From: AC-32 sp963821495
GTDB taxonomy: Bacteria; Actinomycetota; Thermoleophilia; Gaiellales; Gaiellaceae
Length of the DNA: 64,000 nt
Assembly: GCA_963821495.1 (NCBI GenBank)
Contig: CAWGEA010000003.1
Location: 620,001 to 684,000 of the forward strand
Direction: 5' to 3'
Shown here: piece after piece, positions 48,823 to 57,806 of the stretch
Layout of the letters: every line of letters begins with the position of its first letter
Position numbering within the stretch: the first letter of the stretch is position 1
The notes under the pieces: generated by a model
What the model was told of the DNA's origin: nothing
The model's input: the letters and a program-made list of their open reading frames with translations, nothing else
The model's database searches: none
Position numbers and translations under genes: made by a program

Positions 48823-49804
48823 CGGCCAGCCATTCGGCGAGCGGGGCGAGCGCCTCGTCCAGACGCGAGGTCTCGCCCCACGCGCCGAGCAGCTCCAGCG
48901 TCCCGGTCTTGCGGTCGAAGCGCGGCTCGGCGCGGCCGACGAGGCGGTCGCCGACGAGCAGCGGCAGCACGTAGTAGCCGTATTCGCGCTTGTCCCTGGG
49001 GACGTACATCTCGAGACGGTAGTAGAAGCCGAACAGCGCCTCCGCGCGGGCGCGGTCGTGGATCAGGCGGTCGAAGGGCGAGAGCAGCACCGCGCGGTCC
49101 GGCACCGGCTCGTCGCTCACCTCCGGGTGCGCGACCCACTCGCCCTTCTCGCGCCAGACGCCCAGCGTCCGGCGCCGCCGCCGCTCGAGCTCGCGCTCGG
49201 CCTCCCGCCACGAGAGCTTCTCGGTCTCGGGGAAGACGCGCTCGCTGAGGTCCCACACGCGCTGCTTGCCGTTGCGCCCGGCGACGGCGATCTCGCCGCG
49301 GGCGGCGAGGATGTCGAGCATCAGGCGCACGTGGCGGTCGCCCCACCAGCGGTGGCCCTGGCCGGCCGGCATCAGGTCGTGCTCGAGGTCGCGCGAGAGC
49401 AGCGGCCCGTTCGCCTCGAGCTCGGTGAGCACGTGCCGCCGGAAGCGGGCGTTCTCGCGCAGGAACTCGCGGATCCACCCGTCGCGCTTGAGCTTGCCGC
49501 CCCGCCGGAACCGCGCCATCCGCGCCCGCTGCACCGGCAGGTCCTCGATCGGGTAGATGAACGCGTCGTACTCGAACAGCTTCCGCTCCTTCCAGAGCAG
49601 GCGGTCGAGCTCGGTCGGGTCGAACGCGCCGAGCCGGCTGAAGAGGACGAGCCGCTGCGGCGTCGCGACGGTTGCGATCGGGTCCATCTGCAGGAAGCCG
49701 AGCCGGCGCACGGTGTCGAGCACGGTCGTCGCCGAGCCGTCGAGGCGCTGCGCGCGCACGGCGATCCTCCGCGCCTGCTCCGGTGTCACGACGCGCGGCT
49801 TCAC
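48806..49804 (-). CDS. AlkZ/YcaQ-family winged-helix DNA glycosylase-like protein
   Basis: 332 residues. It starts TPEQARRIAVRAQRL and continues VRRLGFLQMDPIATVATPQRLVLFSRLG, a HTH_42 (DUF1006) layout. The C-terminal part has LLSPFDRLIHDRARAEALFGF and YYVLPLLVGDRLVGRAEPRFDRKTG, all family hallmarks. E. coli YcaQ and Streptomyces AlkZ unhook interstrand DNA crosslinks; the conserved QxQ/HxQ catalytic motif here may correspond to QMD in FLQMDP, so catalytic competence is uncertain. GTG 49804 overlaps the antiporter stop (GTGA). Confidence 0.85.
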   Translation of the reverse strand: MKPRVVTPEQARRIAVRAQRLDGSATTVLDTVRRLGFLQMDPIATVATPQRLVLFSRLGAFDPTELDRLLWKERKLFEYDAFIYPIEDLPVQRARMARFRRGGKLKRDGWIREFLRENARFRRHVLTELEANGPLLSRDLEHDLMPAGQGHRWWGDRHVRLMLDILAARGEIAVAGRNGKQRVWDLSERVFPETEKLSWREAERELERRRRRTLGVWREKGEWVAHPEVSDEPVPDRAVLLSPFDRLIHDRARAEALFGFYYRLEMYVPRDKREYGYYVLPLLVGDRLVGRAEPRFDRKTGTLELLGAWGETSRLDEALAPLAEWLAATARA

Positions 49805-51399
49805 ACGTCCAGGCGTTGATCCTCGAGGTCGAGATCCCGAACCACGCGCCGCATCACGTCGTCGCCGATGCGACCCTGCCGCCGCAGCTCCTGGACTGCG
49901 TCGCGCTCGGCGTCGAGCAACTCCCGCCGCAGCCGCTGGTAGGCGAGCGAACGGTCTTCGAGCGAGCCGTCGCCGTCGGGGTCGAATCGCGAGCGAAAGC
50001 GCTCCTGCCGGAAGCCGTAGAGGCCGCGCAGACGCTCGGCCGTGTCCTCGCGCACCCAGTCCTCCTCGATCAATTCGTCCAACCGCTCCAGCGCGGCCTC
50101 GGCGGCATGGATTCGCGCCTTCGCCTCCTCCTTCTCGGCGAGCCCGTCTTCCTCGAGGTCGAGCACGCGGATCAGCGGCGCAAGCGTCAGCCCTTGCAGG
50201 ACGAGCGTGGCGAAGATGACGCCGAAGGTCAGGAAGATGATCAGGTTGCGGTCGGGGAAGCTCGTGCCGGCGTCGGTCGAAAGCGGCAGCGCGAGCGCGG
50301 CCGCGAGCGAGACGGCGCCGCGCATCCCCGACCACGCGATCACCGCCTTGGCCTGCCACGAGGGCGCGGGGTCGTCCTCTCGCACACGGCGGCTGAGCAG
50401 CGCGACCACGTACGTCCCGAGCATCCACGCCACCCGGGCGCCGATCACCACCGCGCTGACGATCGCGGCGTAGCCGATCACGGTCCAGGTGGAACGGCCG
50501 GAGAGCGAGTCGAGGATGGTCGGCAGCTGCAGCCCGACGAGCGCGAACAGCAGGCCGTTCAGGAGCAGGAAGACGATCTCCCAGACCGCCTGCCCCTGCA
50601 GCCGGGTCTGCGCCGTCGTCAGCTCCGGGGTGTGCCAGCCCATGTAGATGCCGACGGTCACGGCCGCGAGCACGCCCGAGACGCCGAGCGCGCGTGCCGG
50701 GAGATAGGCGAAGTAGCCGCTGAGGAGCGAGATCGTGATCTCGACCGGTGGGTTGTCGAGCCGGCGGCGGAGCTGGCGGATGAGGTAGCCGACGACGAGG
50801 CCGACCGCGATCCCGCCGACGACGTTGACCGCGAACTGCCAGGAGGCTTCGAGCAGCGAGAAGCTGCCGGTGAGAACCGCGGCGACCGCGAACCGCAGCG
50901 CCACGAGCGCGGTGCCGTCGTTCACCAGGCTCTCGCCCTCGATCAGCGCGACGAGCCGTCCGGGCAGGCCGAGCCGCTCGGCGATCGCGCTCGCCGCGGT
51001 CGGGTCGGTCGGCGAGACGAGCGCGCCGAGAACGAACGCCAGCGGCCAGTCGAGGCCCGGGATGACCTCGTGCGCGACGGCCGCGACGGCGAGCATCGTC
51101 ACGAGGACGAGCCCGACGGCGAGCAGCCCGATCGCCTTCATGTTCGCCCGCAGCTCGCGCAGGGAGGTGAAGAAGGAGCCGCCGTAGAGCAGCGGCGGCA
51201 GCACCGCGACGAGCACCAGGTCAGGAGAGAGCGTGACCGTCGGCGCCCCGGGCACGAAGCCGATCACCGCCCCGCCGAGCACGAGCACGATCGGGTACGG
51301 GATGCGGACGAACTGCGAGACCGCGAGCAAGAGCAGGCCGACCGCGAGCAGCAGCGCGAGGAGCGCGCTGTCGCCGGCGCTGACGCTCATCGTGAGCAT
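49801..51399 (-). CDS. Na+/H+ antiporter, CPA1 (NhaP) family
   Basis: 532 residues with about 12 helices in the first 410. Signature segments are PPLLYGGSFFTSLRELRANM, ALVSPTDPTAASAIAERLG (the ion-binding Asp lies in TDP), EGESLVNDGTALVAL and WSGMRGAVSLAAALALP. The last roughly 120 residues form a soluble C-terminal tail rich in charged helices (EEAKARIHAAEAALERLDE). It exchanges Na+ or K+ for H+ at the membrane. ATG 51399 follows a TAGGCT box by 7 nt. Overlapped by the AlkZ-like gene downstream. Confidence 0.93.
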   Translation of the reverse strand: MLTMSVSAGDSALLALLLAVGLLLLAVSQFVRIPYPIVLVLGGAVIGFVPGAPTVTLSPDLVLVAVLPPLLYGGSFFTSLRELRANMKAIGLLAVGLVLVTMLAVAAVAHEVIPGLDWPLAFVLGALVSPTDPTAASAIAERLGLPGRLVALIEGESLVNDGTALVALRFAVAAVLTGSFSLLEASWQFAVNVVGGIAVGLVVGYLIRQLRRRLDNPPVEITISLLSGYFAYLPARALGVSGVLAAVTVGIYMGWHTPELTTAQTRLQGQAVWEIVFLLLNGLLFALVGLQLPTILDSLSGRSTWTVIGYAAIVSAVVIGARVAWMLGTYVVALLSRRVREDDPAPSWQAKAVIAWSGMRGAVSLAAALALPLSTDAGTSFPDRNLIIFLTFGVIFATLVLQGLTLAPLIRVLDLEEDGLAEKEEAKARIHAAEAALERLDELIEEDWVREDTAERLRGLYGFRQERFRSRFDPDGDGSLEDRSLAYQRLRRELLDAERDAVQELRRQGRIGDDVMRRVVRDLDLEDQRLDV

Positions 51400-51406
51400 G
51401 CGCGCG

Positions 51407-51412
51407 AGCCTA
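51407..51412 (-). promoter_or_regulatory. -10 hexamer TAGGCT, leaderless promoter of the antiporter operon
   Basis: Overlaps the malQ stop codon and ends 7 nt before ATG 51399. Confidence 0.55.
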
Positions 51413-52624
51413 GCGCCCGCCGCGTGGCCAGCGGCCGTGCCGCTCGGCCACCCCTCGGAGCCGCGCGGCGTGCTCGGAGGTCAGCTGCCCGCGTCGCAGC
51501 CGCCACGACCAGTTGCCCTCGCTGCGGCCGGGGGTGTTCAGCCGCGCCTCGCTGCCGAGGGCGAGCACGTCCTGGGCGGGCACGATCGCGAGGCGCGCGC
51601 GCGAGGAGAGCGCGAGCTCGATCAGCGACCAGGCGGGATCTGCGGGGTCGAGGCCGGTCGCCCTGCGCGTCCGCGCCGGCAGGGACGACCACCAGCCGAG
51701 CGCCGTGTCGTGGTCGTGCGTACCCGTGTAGACGACCGCGTTCTCGCGGTGGTGCTCGAGCCGGTGTGGGCTCGCGGGCCCGCCGGTGAACGCGAACTGC
51801 AGCACGACCATCCCGGGGATGCCGAGCCGGTCGCGCAGGGCGAAGACCGCCGGCGTGACGCTGCCGAGGTCCTCGGCGACGATCGGCAGCTCGCCGAGTG
51901 CCTGGCGCGTCGCCTCGAAGAGCTCGATCCCCGGCCCGCGCAGCCAGCGGCCGCTGCTCGCCGTCCGCGCGCGCACGGGAACGGCCCAGTAGGAGACGAA
52001 GCCGCGGAAGTGGTCGATCCGCGTCAGGTCGAAGAGCTCGAAGGTGCGCCGGAAGCGCTCCGTCCACCAGCGAAAGCCTTCGGCCCGCGCCGCCTGCCAG
52101 CGGTAGACCGGGTTCCCCCAGAGCTGGCCGCTGCGGCTGTAGTCGTCAGGCGGTGCGCCGGCCATGACGCGCGTGTCGAAGAGCTCCCGGTGCGAGGCCA
52201 GGTCGGCACCCTGGTCGGAGACGTAGAGCGGCAGGTCGCCGAAGATGCGCACGCCCTTCGTCGCCGCGTACCCCCGCAGCGCCGACCACTCGCGCTCGCA
52301 CCGCACCTGCCCGGCGAGCGCGCCTTTCCCTTCGTAGGCGGCCCAGTCGCCGGCCCAGTAGGTGTGGCGCGCCACGAAGTCCTCGAGCTCGTCGGCGGAG
52401 ACCGGCGCGCGCGGCTCCGCGAGCAGCCCCGTCCAGCCCGCGAACGCCGAGCGGGCCCGGTAAGGCGAGCCGTGCTCGTCCGGCGGTCCGAGCGGCAGCA
52501 CCTCCCACCACGACTGTCCGGCCTCGGCGAGCCAGTCGACGAAGCGGTACGCCTCCTCGCCCAGCCGGCCGCCCGGGAGCGACGTCGGATGCAGGAGCAC
52601 GCCGCTTGACCGCGTCAGCACCAT
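51410..52624 (-). CDS. malQ: 4-alpha-glucanotransferase (amylomaltase), compact form
   Basis: 404 residues, about 100 shorter than usual bacterial MalQ. The start (SSGVLLHPTSLPG) and the end (GNWSWRLRRGQL) are intact. The nucleophile is in RIDHFRG, the acid/base Glu in IVAEDLG, and the third carboxylate in GTHDHDT. Shortening is internal: the GDLG loop after LPG and part of the following subdomain are missing. It transfers maltosyl and longer units between alpha-glucans and fits the adjacent glycogen genes. It is divergent from glgE with a short intergenic region; TAAACG (52638-52633) ends 8 nt before ATG 52624. Confidence 0.9.
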   Translation of the reverse strand: MVLTRSSGVLLHPTSLPGGRLGEEAYRFVDWLAEAGQSWWEVLPLGPPDEHGSPYRARSAFAGWTGLLAEPRAPVSADELEDFVARHTYWAGDWAAYEGKGALAGQVRCEREWSALRGYAATKGVRIFGDLPLYVSDQGADLASHRELFDTRVMAGAPPDDYSRSGQLWGNPVYRWQAARAEGFRWWTERFRRTFELFDLTRIDHFRGFVSYWAVPVRARTASSGRWLRGPGIELFEATRQALGELPIVAEDLGSVTPAVFALRDRLGIPGMVVLQFAFTGGPASPHRLEHHRENAVVYTGTHDHDTALGWWSSLPARTRRATGLDPADPAWSLIELALSSRARLAIVPAQDVLALGSEARLNTPGRSEGNWSWRLRRGQLTSEHAARLRGVAERHGRWPRGGR

Positions 52625-52674
52625 CGGCGCGCCGTTTACGGTTCCTCACCCGCCGAAACGGAGACGAAGCACCC

Positions 52675-54456
52675 GTGGCCTCCCCGTCGCGAATCCAGAT
52701 CCAGGACGTGAGCCCGCTCGTCGACTGCGGCCGCTACGCCGTCAAGGCCTGCGTCGGCGACGAGGTGCGCGTGGAGGCGACGATCTTCCGCGACGGCCAC
52801 GAGGTGCTCGGCGCGGCGCTGCGGACGAAAGCGGCCGGCGCGACGCGCTGGCGCGACCTGTCGATGGTCGACCTCGGCAACGATCGCTGGGGCGCGTCCT
52901 TCAGGCCGGATTCGTGCGGCCGCTGGAGCTACCGCGTCGAGGCCTGGGTCGACCCGGTCGCGTCCTTCCAGTGGGAGCTGCGGCGCAAGGTCGCGGGCGG
53001 CCAGCGGGACCTCTCGAGCGAGCTCGCCGAGGGCGCGCTGCTGCTCGGCCGCGAGAGCCTCACAGCCGAGGAGGCCCTCGCCGCAGGGCCCGGAGCGCGG
53101 CTCGAGCTGACGCGGTCGCAGACGCTGAACGTGGAGGTCGACTCGCCGCTTGCCCGCTTCGGCTCCTGGTACGAGCTCTTCCCGCGCTCGTGGGGCGGCT
53201 TCGAGGGCGTCGAGGCGCTGCTGCCGCGCTTCGCCGAGCTCGGCTTCGACGTGCTCTACCTGCCCCCGATCCACCCGATCGGCCGCACCAACCGCAAGGG
53301 GCCGAACAACACGCTCGAGGCGGGGTCGAACGACCCCGGCAGCCCGTGGGCGATCGGCTCCGAGGAGGGCGGCCACACTGCGATCGATCCCGGGCTCGGC
53401 ACTCTGGACGACTTCGAGCGCCTCGTCGGCTCTGCGCGCAAGCAGGGGATCGAGATCGCGCTCGACTACGCGATCCAGTGCTCGCCCGACCACCCGTGGC
53501 TGAAGGAGCATCCCGAGTGGTTCCATCACCGCCCCGACGGGACGCTGAAGTACGCCGAGAACCCGCCGAAGCGCTACCAGGACATCTACAACCTCAACTT
53601 CGAGAGCGAGGACGGCGAGGGCCTCTGGAACGCGCTGCGCGACGTGCTGCTCCACTGGATCGACCGCGGCGTGCGCGTCTTCCGCGTCGACAACCCGCAC
53701 ACCAAGCCGGTCCCGTTCTGGGAGTGGCTGATCGCGGAGGTGCGGCCCCGGCAGCCCGAGCTCGTGCTGCTCTCCGAGGCGTTCACACGCCCCGCGATGA
53801 TGACGACGCTGGGGAAGGTCGGCTTTCAGCAGTCCTACACCTACTTCACCTGGAAGAACACGAAGGCCGAGCTCCATGAGCTGATGGCGCAGCTGCTCGA
53901 CTGGTCGCCCTTCCTGCGCCCGAACTTCTTCGCGAACACGCCCGACATCCTCCACGAGTACCTGCAACGCGGGGGCCGCCCGGCGTTCGAGGCCCGGCTC
54001 GTGCTGGCCGCGACGCTCAGCCCGAGCTACGGGATCTACTCGGGCTACGAGTCGTTCGAGAACGTCCCGGCGGCCCTGGGCAGCGAGGAGTACCTCGACT
54101 CGGAGAAGTACGAGACGAAGAAGCGGCGGCTCGACGGCGAGCTGCTGCCGCTCGTGCGGCGCCTGAACCTGATCCGGCGCGAGCACGCCGCCTTCCAGCG
54201 CCTGGAGAACCTGCGCTGGCTGGAGACCGAGAACGAGCAGCTGGTCGCCTACGCCAAGGACGACGTGCTGGTCGTGGTCAACCTCGACCCGCGCGGCGCG
54301 CAGGAGGGGGTCGCGATCGTCCCGGCCGCGCTCGGCCTGCCGCCGGCCTTCACCGTGCGCGACCTGCTCGCCGACGACGACTACCACTGGCGCATCGGCC
54401 GCAACTACGTCCGGCTCCCGCCGGGTCACGCCCACGTCCTCCACGTTCAGCGGTGA
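52675..54456 (+). CDS. glgE: Alpha-1,4-glucan:maltose-1-phosphate maltosyltransferase
   Basis: 593 residues, a GH13 enzyme using maltose-1-phosphate to extend alpha-glucan. An N-terminal beta domain (about 1-150) precedes the barrel. Family segments are GSWYELFPRSWGGFEG, DVLYLPPIHPIGRTNRKGPN, the nucleophile Asp in RVFRVDNPHTKPVPFW and the acid in LLSEAFTRPAMM. The C-terminal region YGIYSGYESFENVP is typical of GlgE. GTG 52675 gives the standard N-terminus and has GGAGACG 9 nt upstream. First gene of the glucan operon, about 50 bp from divergent malQ. Confidence 0.95.
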   Translation: MASPSRIQIQDVSPLVDCGRYAVKACVGDEVRVEATIFRDGHEVLGAALRTKAAGATRWRDLSMVDLGNDRWGASFRPDSCGRWSYRVEAWVDPVASFQWELRRKVAGGQRDLSSELAEGALLLGRESLTAEEALAAGPGARLELTRSQTLNVEVDSPLARFGSWYELFPRSWGGFEGVEALLPRFAELGFDVLYLPPIHPIGRTNRKGPNNTLEAGSNDPGSPWAIGSEEGGHTAIDPGLGTLDDFERLVGSARKQGIEIALDYAIQCSPDHPWLKEHPEWFHHRPDGTLKYAENPPKRYQDIYNLNFESEDGEGLWNALRDVLLHWIDRGVRVFRVDNPHTKPVPFWEWLIAEVRPRQPELVLLSEAFTRPAMMTTLGKVGFQQSYTYFTWKNTKAELHELMAQLLDWSPFLRPNFFANTPDILHEYLQRGGRPAFEARLVLAATLSPSYGIYSGYESFENVPAALGSEEYLDSEKYETKKRRLDGELLPLVRRLNLIRREHAAFQRLENLRWLETENEQLVAYAKDDVLVVVNLDPRGAQEGVAIVPAALGLPPAFTVRDLLADDDYHWRIGRNYVRLPPGHAHVLHVQR

Positions 54457-54686
54457 GCGGTCATCAAGTAACGGACGGCTACTTGCTCGGGCGAGGCGGA
54501 ACCAACGCGCGCCTTTTCGGGTTCCCCCCTCGTTGTAACAGTCTGCAACTTGAGCAGCGCATGGCTCGCATGGTTCGTTCGGCGGAGGCCGGCTTTGCCG
54601 GCCGCAGCAATGTCGCGCGAAGGCGCGTGATCCGGGTGGGAAGGGGGTACATGGGGGAAACCGGCTGTTTCCCCCATGCGGCGTGA
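54453..54686 (+). other. Leader open frame bridging glgE and treS
   Basis: A 77-codon frame whose GTG overlaps the glgE stop (GTGA) and whose TGA overlaps the treS GTG (GTGA). Within it, ATG 54651 with an AAGGGGG ribosome site opens an 11-codon peptide (MGETGCFPHAA) ending at the same stop. Codon use is less GC-rich at third positions than in neighbours (CAA, GTA, TTG, CTT, AGT), so the long protein is doubtful. The short leader peptide coupled to treS is more plausible. The region also holds the 11-bp hairpin at 54650 and GC-rich hairpins. Confidence 0.35.
54650..54678 (+). promoter_or_regulatory. Perfect hairpin just before the treS start
   Basis: CATGGGGGAAA (54650-54660) pairs fully with TTTCCCCCATG (54668-54678) around CCGGCTG, ending 4 nt before GTG 54683. 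No Shine-Dalgarno is free for treS, so the hairpin and the overlapping mini-ORF could control its translation. Confidence 0.6.
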
Positions 54687-56344
54687 GCGAGGCCGGGCAC
54701 TGGTTCGAGTCCGACCCGCTGTGGTTCAAGCACGCGGTCTTCTACGAGATCCACGTGCGCGGGTTCTTCGACGGCAACGGCGACGGGATGGGGGACCTGC
54801 GGGGCGTGACGGACAAGCTCGACTACCTGGAGTGGCTCGGGATCGACTGCATCTGGCTGCTCCCGATGTATCCGTCGCCGCTGCGCGACGGCGGATACGA
54901 CATCGCGAACTTCTACGACATCCACCCCGACTACGGGTCGGTCGAGGACTTCCGCGCGTTCGTCGACGCCGCGCACCAGCGGCAGATCCGCGTGATCGCC
55001 GACCTCGTCATGAACCACACCTCCTCCGACCACCCCTGGTTCCAGGAGGCGCGCAGCTCCCCGGACTCCCCGAAGCGCGACTGGTACGTCTGGTCGGACG
55101 GCAACGAAGGCTACGCCGACGCACGCGTGATCTTCGTCGACACCGAGCCCTCGAACTGGACGTGGGACCCGGTCGCGGGCCAGTACTACTGGCACCGCTT
55201 CTTCTCGCACCAGCCCGACCTGAACTACGAAAACCCCGAGGTGCGGGACGAGATGCTGCGCGTGCTGCGCTTCTGGCTCGACCTCGGGATCGACGGCTTC
55301 AGGCTCGACGCGGTGCCGTACCTCTACGAGCAGCAGGGCACGAACTGCGAGAACCTGCCGCAGACGCACGCGTACCTGAGGCGGGTGCGCGCGGAGGTCG
55401 ACGCGGCCTACCCCGACCGCGTCCTGCTCGCGGAGGCGAACCAGTGGCCCGAGGACGTGGTCGAGTACTTCGGCGACGGGGACGAGTGCCACATGGCCTT
55501 CCAGTTTCCGATCATGCCGCGGATGTTCATGTCGCTCCGGCGCGAGGACGCGACGCCGATGTACGAGATCCTCGAGCGCACGCCGGCGATCCCGGACAAC
55601 TGCCAGTGGGGCCTCTTCCTGCGCAACCACGACGAGCTGACGCTCGAGATGGTCACCGACGACGAGCGCGACTACATGTACGCCGAGTACGCGAGGGACC
55701 CGCGCATGAAGCTCAACCTCGGCATCCGGCGCCGCCTCGCGCCGCTGCTCGACAACGGCCGCGACGAGATCGAGCTGATGCACGCGATCCTCTTCTCGCT
55801 GCCGGGCTCGCCCGTCCTCTACTACGGCGACGAGATCGGGATGGGCGACAACGTCTTCCTCGGCGACCGCGACGGCGTACGCACGCCGATGCACTGGACC
55901 GGCGACCGCAACGGCGGCTTCTCGAGCGCCGACTTCGCGCAGCTCTACCTGCCGCCGCTGATGGATCCCGTGTACGGCTACGCGGCCGTGAACGTCGAGG
56001 CGCAGCTGCGGACGCCCACCTCGCTGCTGCGCTGGCTGCACCGCTTCGTCGAGCTGCGCAAGCAGCATCCGGTCTTCGGGCTCGGCACCTACGAGCCGCT
56101 CCAGCCGGACAACCCGAGGATCTTCGCCCACGTCCGCCGCTGGGAGGAGGAGGCCGTGCTCTGCGTCCACAACCTCGCGCGGAGCGCCCAGGCGGCCGAG
56201 CTCGACCTGGCACAGTTCGCCGGGCTCGTGCCCGAGGAGATGTTCGGTCAGACGCGCTTCCCGCCGATCGGCGACCTGCCGTACCTGCTCACGTTCGGCG
56301 CGCGGGGCTTCTACTGGTTCCGCCTGGTGGAGGAGGCGGGGTGA
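54683..56344 (+). CDS. treS: Trehalose synthase (maltose alpha-D-glucosyltransferase)
   Basis: 553 residues of GH13 subfamily 16. Opening SDPLWFKHAVFYEIHVRGFF, then GDLRGVTDKLDYLEWLGIDCIWLLP, DLVMNHTSSDHPWF, the nucleophile in DGFRLDAVPYLYE, acid in LLAEANQWPEDV, and FLRNHDELTLEMV. It interconverts trehalose and maltose. The separate maltokinase gene follows (in some species the two are fused), so maltose made here can enter the GlgE pathway. The GTG lies next to a hairpin and in GTGA overlap with a mini-ORF. Confidence 0.95.
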   Translation: MSEAGHWFESDPLWFKHAVFYEIHVRGFFDGNGDGMGDLRGVTDKLDYLEWLGIDCIWLLPMYPSPLRDGGYDIANFYDIHPDYGSVEDFRAFVDAAHQRQIRVIADLVMNHTSSDHPWFQEARSSPDSPKRDWYVWSDGNEGYADARVIFVDTEPSNWTWDPVAGQYYWHRFFSHQPDLNYENPEVRDEMLRVLRFWLDLGIDGFRLDAVPYLYEQQGTNCENLPQTHAYLRRVRAEVDAAYPDRVLLAEANQWPEDVVEYFGDGDECHMAFQFPIMPRMFMSLRREDATPMYEILERTPAIPDNCQWGLFLRNHDELTLEMVTDDERDYMYAEYARDPRMKLNLGIRRRLAPLLDNGRDEIELMHAILFSLPGSPVLYYGDEIGMGDNVFLGDRDGVRTPMHWTGDRNGGFSSADFAQLYLPPLMDPVYGYAAVNVEAQLRTPTSLLRWLHRFVELRKQHPVFGLGTYEPLQPDNPRIFAHVRRWEEEAVLCVHNLARSAQAAELDLAQFAGLVPEEMFGQTRFPPIGDLPYLLTFGARGFYWFRLVEEAG

Positions 56345-56426
56345 CCACGCTACGCGTCCGGTTTGGCCGGAGGTTTCGAGTCGGTCGTCGCCGCCCGGTC
56401 CAACGAACCGCTCGCGAGGTCACCGT

Positions 56427-57806
56427 ATGAGTGCGCTGCGCGAGCTCGTGCTCGCCCTGCCGGAGGACGACCTGCAGGAGTTCGTGCTGCGCCAGCGCTG
56501 GTACGGCTCGAAGTCCGAGGAGGTCGCCTCGGTGCGGGCGGTGGACGCGTTCCCGCTGCGCGAGGAGGGCGAGCCGCTGCTCGCGGTCGCGGTGGTCGAG
56601 GCGCGCTTTGCGAGCGGCATGCACGACCTCTACAACGTGCCCGTCGGGCTGAGGCGCGACCGCGGCGGCTTCGCGTCGGTCGACGGCTGGTCGGCGTTCG
56701 ACGCGCTCGAGGACGAGGAGCTCGTGCTCGGCCTCGTCGACCTGATCCGCGCGCGGGCGAGCGTGGAGCACGAGGGCGGCGCGCTCGAGTTCCACACGGT
56801 CGACGGGCCGGTGGACTTCGCCGAGACGGCCTCGGTGCGGCCGATGGGCGCCGAGCAGTCGAACTCCTCGGTCGTGCTCGGCGAGCAGCTGGTGCTGAAG
56901 CTCTACCGCAAGCTCGAGGCGGGTGTGAACCCGGAGCTCGAGCTGCTGCGCTTCCTGACCGAGCGCGGCTTCCCGGCGATCGCGTCGCTCGAGGGCTGGG
57001 CCGCCCACCTCGGCCAGCCGCTCGACGCGACGCTCGCGATCCTGCAGCACTACGTGCCGGTGCGCGACGACGGCTGGACGCTCGCCTTGAAAGACCTCGA
57101 GGCCGGCGGCAACGGCTTCGTCGGGCTCGTGCGCCGGCTCGGCGAGGTGACGGGCGCGATGCACAGCGTGCTCGCCTCCGAGTCGAACGACCCGGCCTTC
57201 GCTCCTGAGGAGCCGAGCACGGAGGCGCTGGCGCTGATCGTGGCGCGGATCGACGAGGAGATCGAACAGGTCTTCAACTCGCTGCCCGAGGACGCGCGGC
57301 TGGAGCCGCTCGCGGGCCGCGGCGACGAGCTGCGCGACCGGCTGCAGGCGATCGCCCAGAGCGGCCCGCTGGGGCGCCTGATCCGCCACCACGGCGACTA
57401 CCACCTCGGCCAGGTGCTCTGGACGGCGAACGAGGACTGGGTCGTGCTCGACTTCGAGGGCGAGCCGGCGCGCCCGCTGCGCGAGCGGCGGCACAAGCGC
57501 TCACCCCTGCGCGACGTCGCCGGGATGCTGCGCTCGTTCTCGTACGCGGCCAGCGCCTCGTCGCTGGAGCGGGGCATCGAGCCGCCGCCCGGCTGGGAGG
57601 GCGAGGTGCGCTCGGAGTTCCTCGCGGGCTACCTCGACGAGGTCGACCCGGCGATCGTGCCGAGCGGCGACACGCTGGACCGGCGAGTTCGGCTGTTCGA
57701 GCTCGAGAAGGCGCTCTACGAGCTGCACTACGAGCTCGGCCACCGGCCCGACTGGGTGCGCGTCCCGGTGGCGGGGATCCTTCAACTGCTGGACGAGCCG
57801 GCATGA
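56427..57806 (+). CDS. mak: Maltokinase
   Basis: 459 residues of the aminoglycoside-phosphotransferase-like fold. N-terminal cap domain with QRWYGSKSEEVASVRAVDAF, then LVLKLYRKLEAGVNPELELLRFL. The catalytic loop is LIRHHGDYHLGQVLWT with HGDYHLGQ as the Brenner-type motif, and DWVVLDFEGEPARPLRERRHKRSPLRDVAGMLRSF (quoted in part: VLDFEGEPARP) holds the metal Asp. It phosphorylates maltose to maltose-1-phosphate for GlgE. ATG 56427 has GAGGTCACC just upstream; the stop overlaps the glgB start (ATGA). Confidence 0.93.
   Translation: MSALRELVLALPEDDLQEFVLRQRWYGSKSEEVASVRAVDAFPLREEGEPLLAVAVVEARFASGMHDLYNVPVGLRRDRGGFASVDGWSAFDALEDEELVLGLVDLIRARASVEHEGGALEFHTVDGPVDFAETASVRPMGAEQSNSSVVLGEQLVLKLYRKLEAGVNPELELLRFLTERGFPAIASLEGWAAHLGQPLDATLAILQHYVPVRDDGWTLALKDLEAGGNGFVGLVRRLGEVTGAMHSVLASESNDPAFAPEEPSTEALALIVARIDEEIEQVFNSLPEDARLEPLAGRGDELRDRLQAIAQSGPLGRLIRHHGDYHLGQVLWTANEDWVVLDFEGEPARPLRERRHKRSPLRDVAGMLRSFSYAASASSLERGIEPPPGWEGEVRSEFLAGYLDEVDPAIVPSGDTLDRRVRLFELEKALYELHYELGHRPDWVRVPVAGILQLLDEPA

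Noticed and set aside
53256..53786. Small antisense ORFs inside glgE and elsewhere in the glucan operon
   Set aside because: They have no ribosome sites, no conserved features, and mirror the codon periodicity of the sense genes.
54703..54730. tRNA T-loop-like GGTTCGAGTCC
   Set aside because: It lies inside the treS coding sequence at conserved residues and has no cloverleaf around it.
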